A DNA stretch of 11,737 bases, taken from contig JBLFZF010000086.1 of the NCBI GenBank assembly GCA_047610145.1, positions 1-11,737 on the forward strand, in the 5' to 3' direction. Source of the stretch: CAJXZP01 sp047610145 (GTDB lineage Bacteria > Bacteroidota > Bacteroidia > Flavobacteriales_G > Salibacteraceae). The position numbers were made by a program, and so were the translations under genes. Of this stretch, positions 6,629-11,737 are shown one piece after another (position 1 is the stretch's first letter; each line of letters opens with the position of its first letter). The notes beneath the pieces were generated by a model, which saw nothing but the letters and a program-made list of their open reading frames with translations, did no database searches and was not told the origin of the DNA.

Positions 6629-7993
6629 ATGAGAATTCATTTTATTGCCATAGGTGGAAGTGCCATGCACAATTTGGCTTTAGCCATGCATGATAAAGGA
6701 TATGAAGTTACTGGTAGCGATGATGAGGTTTTTGAACCCTCTAAAGGAAGATTGTTAAAAGCCGGAATTTTACCCGATACTTTTGGTTGGTTTCCTGAAA
6801 AAATTTCTGGAGGTATGGATGCGATTATTCTGGGTATGCATGCGCGTAAAAGCAACCCTGAATTGCTTCGTGCGCAAGAATTGAATTTGAAAGTGTTCTC
6901 CTATCCTGAGTTTATTTACAATCAATGTAAAGATAAAACACGGGTGGTTATTGCGGGAAGTCACGGTAAAACTACCATTACGTCTATGATTTTACACGTT
7001 TTGAGTCATTTCAATACAGATTTTGATTATATGGTTGGTGCGCAATTAGCTGGTTTTGATAGAATGGTGAAATTAACGAAAGAAGCGCCAATTATTATCT
7101 TAGAAGGCGATGAGTATCTGTCTTCTCCAATTGATATGCGACCTAAGTTCATCTGGTACAAACCTCATGTAGCATTGATTTCGGGGATTGCCTGGGACCA
7201 CATTAACGTGTTTCCAACCTTTGCGTTTTATGTGGAGCAATTCTCTGATTTTGTAAAGACGATTGAACCTACAGGATCATTGGTGTATTTTAAAGAAGAT
7301 ACAGAGATTTTAAAGGTAGTGAAGAATACCGATTCCAGCTTGAAAACCTTTGCCTATGCAACTCCTGAGAATAGGGTGGCGAATGGAAAAACATCGTTAA
7401 TAGTAGATGGGGCAGCGGTAGGACTGAATGTTTTTGGAACCCACAATTTGCAAAACTTAAATGGAGCTCGATTGGTTTTGAATCAAATAGGTATTACCGA
7501 TTCTATGTTTTACGAGGCCATCAGCAGCTTTGGGGGAGCGGCTAAGCGATTAGAAACCGTGGCTCAGAATGAGAAAACCGTGATTTATAAAGATTTTGCG
7601 CATTCGCCATCTAAGTTAAAAGCTACTTCAAGTGCCGTAAAAGCCCAATGGCCCGATCGTGAATTAATAGCTGTAATGGAATTACACACGTTTAGTAGTT
7701 TTAATCCTGAGTTTTTAAAAGAGTATAGAGGGTCATTTAATACTCCCGATCAAGCCGTTTTATTTTATTTACCAGAAACTGCGCGTCATAAAAACCTACC
7801 CGATTTAACCATCGATCAAGTAAAAGAAGCTTTTGGAAAAGAAGATTTAATTATCATTAATTCTACCGATGCCTTGAAAATTCACTTAGAAAAAACGATT
7901 TGGGCAGATAAAAACTTATTGTTTATGAGCTCCGGTAATTATGGAGGAATCAACATTGATGATTATGCCAAAGAATTGATAACGAAGGTATAA
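6629..7993 (+). CDS. mpl: UDP-N-acetylmuramate:L-alanyl-gamma-D-glutamyl-meso-diaminopimelate ligase (Mpl)
   Basis: 454 residues, the normal Mpl length. It joins recycled murein tripeptide to UDP-MurNAc with ATP, saving peptidoglycan fragments. Mur-ligase architecture is complete: an N-terminal Rossmann-like domain starting MRIHFIAIGGSAMHNLA (the Mpl form of the MurC GIGGxGM motif), the ATP loop AGSHGKTTITSM (109-120), the acidic metal-binding segment LEGDEYLSSPID (158-169), and ISGIAWDHINVFPTF with a conserved His (191). The C-terminal domain contains YKDFAHSPSKLKAT, the family DYAHHP-type segment, and ends MSSGNYGG. YLSSPIDMRPKF is typical of Mpl and separates it from MurC. AGGAG sits only 2 bases before the ATG, too close for normal Shine-Dalgarno use, as is common in this phylum. 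It is divergent from the thioesterase cluster, and no clear terminator follows. Confidence 0.95.
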   Translation: MRIHFIAIGGSAMHNLALAMHDKGYEVTGSDDEVFEPSKGRLLKAGILPDTFGWFPEKISGGMDAIILGMHARKSNPELLRAQELNLKVFSYPEFIYNQCKDKTRVVIAGSHGKTTITSMILHVLSHFNTDFDYMVGAQLAGFDRMVKLTKEAPIIILEGDEYLSSPIDMRPKFIWYKPHVALISGIAWDHINVFPTFAFYVEQFSDFVKTIEPTGSLVYFKEDTEILKVVKNTDSSLKTFAYATPENRVANGKTSLIVDGAAVGLNVFGTHNLQNLNGARLVLNQIGITDSMFYEAISSFGGAAKRLETVAQNEKTVIYKDFAHSPSKLKATSSAVKAQWPDRELIAVMELHTFSSFNPEFLKEYRGSFNTPDQAVLFYLPETARHKNLPDLTIDQVKEAFGKEDLIIINSTDALKIHLEKTIWADKNLLFMSSGNYGGINIDDYAKELITKV

Positions 7994-8193
7994 ACTAAGA
8001 TGAATTATTCAACTGGAAAAATAGCTTGGTTGAGCATTCAAACAATTACAGAAAGAATAGAGTAAATGAACTAAAAGAGCTGTTTCAACTCATGACTTGG
8101 TATTGGATGATGGCGATTTTAAAGAAATCAGTATAGGATTATACAAAATTATAGCGGGTCATGGTTTTGGTAAATTAAGAACCTAGTATGTCT

Positions 8194-8218
8194 TTATAAA
8201 TTTCGGTAAAATTTATAA
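8194..8218. repeat. perfect 10-base AT-rich inverted repeat with 5-base loop
   Basis: TTATAAATTT (8194-8203) and AAATTTATAA (8209-8218) flank CGGTA. There is no T-tract after it, so it is not a standard terminator. It could be a weak hairpin or a protein site in the gene-free stretch after mpl. Confidence 0.5.
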
Positions 8219-8481
8219 TCGAGTCTAAAAGTAGGCATCAATAAAGGCATTACATTCGGGTTATTTAGTCAAAAAGGAACAAGTCTCTCTCTATTTATGC
8301 GCGCCATGGCATAAGTAGGTATGCAAAATAGGTGGTGTCTGCTCCGTTTATTGGTTCTAATCTAGTTGTTGCCTAACCCAATAGTAAACATGAATTTTCC
8401 ATAAAAAAATGCGTAGTAAATCTTATGACTCCCAAGGTTAAAACAAAAGGATAGGAAAGGTAATAGGGGTGACAAATCCAA

Positions 8482-8528
8482 ACAGTTGACTAACTGTAAA
8501 TTTACATTTTATAAATGTGAAATTTCAC
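8482..8528. promoter_or_regulatory. cluster of overlapping palindromes upstream of the Kelch gene, operator candidate
   Basis: Four dyads in 47 bases: ACAGTT-gact-AACTGT (8482-8497), TGTAAATTTACA (8495-8506), ACATTT-tat-AAATGT (8504-8518) and GTGAAATTTCAC (8517-8528). The two gapless 12-base palindromes share the core AAATTT, and their centres are 22 bases apart, about two helical turns. This suggests side-by-side binding of a dimeric regulator on one DNA face. The cluster ends 201 bases before the Kelch ATG. Confidence 0.5.
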
Positions 8529-8729
8529 TAAAATTAAAACCGGACTATACATGTCGCAATTGTTGTAATTTATATCACTATTACTTTTTCAATGGCTTTA
8601 CGGGTATTCATTTTCAACACTTTGTTTCAATTTAGTCAACAAATTATTAATAATTATATAGACAGTTTTCATTGAATTTTTTTTTAAAAAAATCAGTACA
8701 AGTGTCTAACGTTTAATGAAAAAACCATC

Positions 8730-9920
8730 ATGAATAAAATTTTACTCGGAACGCTCTTATTATTTTCTTCCGCGATTTTCGCCCAATCCTGGGTGCCTTT
8801 GGCTAATGCCGTTGTGGGAAGACATCATCCAATTTCCTTTTCTTTAGATGGCAAAGGGTACGCGGTAACCGGAACCTTATCTAACGGTCAAAATACAGAT
8901 GATGCCTATGAATATGATCCAATAACGGATGCGTGGACTGCGCTTTCCAAGTTTCCGGGTACGGCACGTAGCTTTGGAATTGGAACTACGGCTAACGGTC
9001 TAGCTTATTTAGGTTTTGGGGCAACAAGTTCTCAATATTTAAATGATTTATGGAGCTTTAATGCGGCAACAGGAGTTTGGACACAATTAGCCGATTGCGA
9101 TTGTTCTGGTCGTAGACATCCTGCCATGATCTCTATAGGGAATACTATTTATGTGGGTTTAGGAGATGATGCGAGTGGAGATCGAAACGATTGGTGGATG
9201 TATGACATTACCTCTGATTCGTGGGCTCAAATTGCAAATCTTCCCGGTCCTCCAAGGCATCATCCATTCATGTTTAATGCAGGCGGTGAAATTTTTGCAG
9301 GGATGGGCCATAGCGGAGGTGTTATTTATAATGATTGGTATACCTTAAATACAACTACAAACACTTGGTCTGCAAAGAATGACTTCCCAGGGGAAGCAAG
9401 AGTAGCAGGGCAGCAATTTACGTTAAATGGATATGGGTTTGTAATAAGTGGAGACGGAGATAACCATGATTATATGGAAACCGGAGAAATGTGGCGTTAC
9501 CGTCCAGCTACGGATGAATGGTTACAGTTACCTTCTCACCCAGGAGAAAGTAGATGGGCTCCTGGTAGCTTCGTGATTAACGAAGAGGTGTACTTTTTTG
9601 GAGGTCGTAATCGTTTAACCAATGTCTTTCCAAATGATTTATGGAAATTTGATTTAGCCGCTGCTACTGTGGGTATAAAAGAAGAGGCTTTAGTAGAGAC
9701 AGAAGTGTACCCTAACCCAGCTAATGGTGTTTTGTACTGGAAAAGTGAGCTAAACATTACAGAGGTGAGAATATATAACACATTGGGCCAGTTAGTGTTA
9801 TTGAGTAATACACAGATGCCAGAGTTGAACACTCAAGAATTAAAAATGGGGGTGTATATGGTTCAGTTTTATACGAATGCTACCTTGGTAAATACCTCTA
9901 AAGTTTTGATTCAACACTAA
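8730..9920 (+). CDS. secreted Kelch-repeat beta-propeller with type IX sorting domain
   Basis: 396 residues. Sec signal peptide MNKILLGTLLLFSSAIFA, probable cleavage before Gln19. Six Kelch-like repeats follow: the repeat Trp falls at 21, 69, 117, 165, 213 and 264, exactly 48 apart four times and then 51. Repeat features include DAYEYDPITDAW, NDLWSFNAATGVW, NDWWMYDITSDSW and GLGD/GMGH/FFGG turns, consistent with a six-bladed propeller. Residues about 325-396 are a type A Por secretion C-terminal domain: VYPNPANGVLYW, VRIYNTLGQLVLL, GVYMVQF and a final KVLIQ. Family knowledge: such tails direct export through the Bacteroidota type IX system and attachment to the surface or release. No catalytic motif is seen; ligand binding or adhesion is the likely role. 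It ends at the long hairpin and appears monocistronic. Confidence 0.93.
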   Translation: MNKILLGTLLLFSSAIFAQSWVPLANAVVGRHHPISFSLDGKGYAVTGTLSNGQNTDDAYEYDPITDAWTALSKFPGTARSFGIGTTANGLAYLGFGATSSQYLNDLWSFNAATGVWTQLADCDCSGRRHPAMISIGNTIYVGLGDDASGDRNDWWMYDITSDSWAQIANLPGPPRHHPFMFNAGGEIFAGMGHSGGVIYNDWYTLNTTTNTWSAKNDFPGEARVAGQQFTLNGYGFVISGDGDNHDYMETGEMWRYRPATDEWLQLPSHPGESRWAPGSFVINEEVYFFGGRNRLTNVFPNDLWKFDLAAATVGIKEEALVETEVYPNPANGVLYWKSELNITEVRIYNTLGQLVLLSNTQMPELNTQELKMGVYMVQFYTNATLVNTSKVLIQH

Positions 9921-9941
9921 AAACAGTAGTGAGTTATTAAG

Positions 9942-9991
9942 ATATTGGGCGTAAAAAAGCCATCTAAGGATGGTTTTTTTATGCCCAATAT
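9942..9991. terminator. bidirectional terminator nested in a 23-bp hairpin
   Basis: An inner stem (CCATC 9960-9964, GATGG 9969-9973, loop TAAG) is flanked by A6 (9953-9958) and T7 (9974-9980). Outside this, ATATTGGGC (9942-9950) pairs with GCCCAATAT (9983-9991). Counting two G-T pairs, the two arms pair continuously over 23 positions. It ends the Kelch gene. Confidence 0.9.
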
Positions 9992-10458
9992 TCGCCTAAT
10001 TCAAAGGGGATTTGCTGTAATTAGCGGGCTGAAATAACCACCGTAGAACCATTTATGAAAAAAGAAGACCGTCTACATTTCTTAGTTTTTGGAAGATCAT
10101 GGATACCCGTTTGTTTTGATTTTTAAGTGGCTTTTATAGTCTGGTTTACAGGGATTGTAATCAATGGGTTTTAAATATCTGTAAATGAGTGAATAGGCCG
10201 CATATTTTAAGCGCAAGAAGAGCGAGCCTAATGAAGACAATAATACAGGGGAGGTTCGGAGATAAAGTAAATCAAAAAAAAGAAGGGGTTAAAGTATCAG
10301 AAAAGTTAATATTCCTATTGATAGATAAGGTCATATTAGGTTTTTACTGTAAAAACGAAGTCCAAAAAATAAAGCGATGGCTCCTCTATGTTTTAGGATA
10401 GTGTTACCTTTGAATTCTTAGAAATCAGGTATATCGTAGTGCACTTAAATGCCATATA
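9992..10458. other. 467-base stretch with no convincing gene
   Basis: A 23-codon ORF at 10055-10126 and a 70-codon open frame at 10189-10401 (GTG start) have no recognisable domain. Their composition, basic and without conserved-looking segments, does not resemble the neighbouring genes. A hydrophobic scrap, VAFIVWFTGIVINGF, is readable near 10128-10172 but is bounded by stops. The DUF4375 promoter lies at the right end. Confidence 0.55.
10405..10412 (+). promoter_or_regulatory. -7 promoter element (TACCTTTG) of the DUF4375 gene
   Basis: TACCTTTG is an exact match to TAnnTTTG, 46 bases before the ATG at 10459, giving a leader of about 40 bases. No -33 TTG at the ideal spacing. Confidence 0.45.
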
Positions 10459-10932
10459 ATGGAGAATATTTCGAATAGAGCTTTAATTAGTCGCTTATAC
10501 AGTTCTGCAGACCAACAGTTGGAAGATGCGGATTTTGATAGTGAAAACTGGTTAGAATGGTATCAGGCTGTTCAAGGACTTACGGGTCCTGAGAAAATGG
10601 TGTACGTGATTGTTAAACTTAATCAAACAGTAACAGGTGGGGGTTTTGCAGAGTTTTACGAAAACTCGTTTGGGGTGTTTGCCCCTGAAATTATTCATGT
10701 ATTAAACGATATCAAGGCTATTGCAACGGCCGAAATTGTAGCGAGTTCTTTACCCATTGTTAATCCAATAGGACTTTTGGATGAAGCATACAAGGAGTTC
10801 GTTTTCAATATTAAATTGTCGGAAGAACAGCAGGCACAATTGTATGCTCAAAATATACAGTATGATCAACTTCAAGACCAAGAAAATTTAGAAGATCTAT
10901 TAGGTACATATTTACAAGAGTTGGTGAAATAG
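10459..10932 (+). CDS. DUF4375 (DMP19-like) protein
   Basis: 157 residues, soluble, no signal peptide, strongly acidic (many Asp/Glu, few Lys/Arg). Central LTGPEKMVYVIVKLNQTVTGGGFAEFYENSFG (41-72) fits the DUF4375 core, whose signature is a helix then (N)GGFxQ(F/Y)xxNSxG. Helices follow, with an acidic, Gln-rich tail (122-157). Known relative: Neisseria DMP19, a DNA-mimic protein that sequesters a DNA-binding regulator. Most members are uncharacterised, so DNA mimicry here is only a possibility, helped by the acidity. It has its own predicted promoter. It stands between a gene-poor stretch and a dead hydrolase gene that starts about 40 bases after its stop. The two may once have been co-transcribed. 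Confidence 0.75.
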   Translation: MENISNRALISRLYSSADQQLEDADFDSENWLEWYQAVQGLTGPEKMVYVIVKLNQTVTGGGFAEFYENSFGVFAPEIIHVLNDIKAIATAEIVASSLPIVNPIGLLDEAYKEFVFNIKLSEEQQAQLYAQNIQYDQLQDQENLEDLLGTYLQELVK

Positions 10933-10973
10933 TACGCTCGCTTTAAATCGGTTGGGGCTAAAAAAATCTAAGT

Positions 10974-11624
10974 ATAGCAAAACCAAGTTTGAAATTAAAC
11001 TGTATAAGTGGACTTGGAGCCGATAAAAGAGTTTTTCAGTACTTGAAATTGAAATATCAGGTAATTCATTAGATTGTATGAAATCGCTCTTAAATGAGCC
11101 CATTGAAAAATATTTGAATAGATTAGGGAAGGCAATCTAGACAGAAGAGCCGTTTGGAATTTTAGGCGGTAGTTTTGGTGGGTTAATCGCCCCCAAATTA
11201 TTGAAACAATTAATGCCCCACATGACTATTCTTATTTCAAGTGCCGAAACAAAAAACGAATTAAGAATCATATATAATATGGTTGGTAAGATTGGTTTTT
11301 TAAGGTGTTTACCTCTCTGGTTATTCGATGTGCCTCTACCCATTGCTCTTTTAGAACTGAAAACACCAAATTGTTGGTCGCTATCTTAGATGATACTGAT
11401 TTGAAATTTGCCAAATGGGCGGTATTATCGTTCACCAACTGGAAGAATAAAGCCCGATTAAACAATAAAATTATAATTGAAGGAGCAAGAAATGTTTTGA
11501 TGCCTCCAACCAATTGTGTGAACAGCATTGTTGTGGAAGGAGGGCAGCACTTTATGATGTAGACAAAGCGGAAGAAATTAGTGCCATAATAAATGACCGC
11601 TATTTAACCGATCGATTTATTTAA
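10974..11624 (+). pseudogene. broken alpha/beta-hydrolase gene (multiple stops and frameshifts)
   Basis: Successive pieces of one alpha/beta-hydrolase are readable in order but in different frames. Piece 1 (10974-11069): KPSLKLNCISGLGADKRVF, the family N-terminal ISGLGADxRVF, beginning at ATA where ATG is expected. Piece 2 (about 11065-11365, second frame): MKSLLNEPIEKYLNRLGKAI, a TAG (11138-11140), then GILGGSFGGLIAPKLL with the nucleophile Ser (codon 11171-11173) and ILISSAETKNEL. Piece 3 (about 11360-11559, third frame): ENTKLLVAILDDTDLKFAKW, then EGGQHFM with the catalytic His (11548-11550). Piece 4 (11559-11624): VDKAEEISAIINDRYL, then TAA. Lesions: a TAG at 11070-11072 with a frameshift just before it, the TAG at 11138, and frameshifts near 11360 and 11555. 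The usual acid-loop Asp also appears as Asn (GARNVLMPP). At least five lesions make sequencing error unlikely; the gene is dead. Confidence 0.88.
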
Positions 11625-11737
11625 ACACAGTCTTATTATAAGTGCGGTAGTGGGCCAATTGAAGCCTTTTTTTAGTATGCTAGTAGCTTTAAAAGTAGAG
11701 CGATAGTTAAAGCCTTGAGTAAGGTCCATTTAGTGAA

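Larger units (their letters stand above)
7994..8729. other. 736-base stretch without an intact gene; ORF scraps and a long upstream region
   Basis: No convincing full gene on either strand. A 21-codon ORF follows mpl (8000-8065). A short open stretch at 8070-8186 ends in LYKIIAGHGFGKLRT, which resembles the GxGxGxLR core of Smr domains (family form IIHGKGTGxLR); it lacks the N-terminal LDLHG and is probably a relic or chance. Another scrap is near 8222-8310 (VGINKGITFGLFSQKG). From about 8480 to 8729 the DNA is very AT-rich and holds the palindrome cluster and T/A tracts before the Kelch gene. Confidence 0.6.

Noticed and set aside
8222..8310. Short open stretch (VGINKGITFGLFSQKG) and an opposite-strand reading of the same bases
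   Set aside because: Both strands give plausible-looking short peptides with no identifiable family, so neither can be supported.
7994..8729. CRISPR array, tRNA or transposon ends in the long gap
   Set aside because: No regular direct repeats, no cloverleaf with a recognisable anticodon arm, no terminal inverted repeats with a transposase.
10189..10401. 70-codon plus-strand open frame with GTG start
   Set aside because: No recognisable domain or conserved-looking segment, and composition unlike neighbouring genes; probably a chance open frame in a gene-poor stretch.
11137..11528. Minus-strand open frames across the broken hydrolase
   Set aside because: The plus-strand reading gives consecutive hydrolase motifs; the minus frames show none.

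Overview
The window looks like chromosomal DNA of a Bacteroidota bacterium, most likely a Flavobacteriales member. The signs are AT-rich sequence, an S46 (DPP11-type) dipeptidyl-peptidase, a secreted Kelch protein ending in a type IX secretion sorting domain, a KirBac channel, and promoters with the Bacteroidota TAnnTTTG -7 element in place of a sigma70 -10 box. No phage, transposon, CRISPR, rRNA or tRNA was recognised.

Layout, left part (1-2945): the 3' end of an S46 peptidase gene (+) converges on a polytopic ArnT/PMT-like glycosyltransferase (-), and both end at one bidirectional terminator (441-468). A small predicted lipoprotein (+) is divergent from the glycosyltransferase and ends at a second bidirectional terminator (2908-2936).

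Middle (2957-7993): a compact minus-strand cluster reads, in transcription order, hotdog acyl-CoA thioesterase, SO_0444-type Cu/Zn efflux permease with a C-terminal HMA metal-binding domain, KirBac potassium channel, and divergent TruA-like pseudouridine synthase. Gaps are 8, 78 and 9 bases, so it is probably one operon, driven from a TACTTTTG promoter just before the thioesterase. The divergent plus-strand gene is mpl, a peptidoglycan-recycling ligase. The 190-base divergent spacer carries two adjacent palindromes.

Right part (7994-11737): coding density falls sharply. A 736-base stretch without an intact gene carries ORF scraps and, upstream of the Kelch gene, a striking cluster of overlapping palindromes (8482-8528). 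The Kelch/T9SS gene is followed by a very long nested hairpin terminator (9942-9991). Then come a 467-base stretch with no convincing gene, a DUF4375 (DMP19-like) gene, and a clearly broken alpha/beta-hydrolase gene whose pieces lie in three frames. This half looks like a region of gene decay.

I found no convincing new multi-gene system. The best leads are the palindrome cluster, the metal-permease/HMA fusion within its operon, the nested terminator, the unusual TruA motif, and the dead hydrolase.
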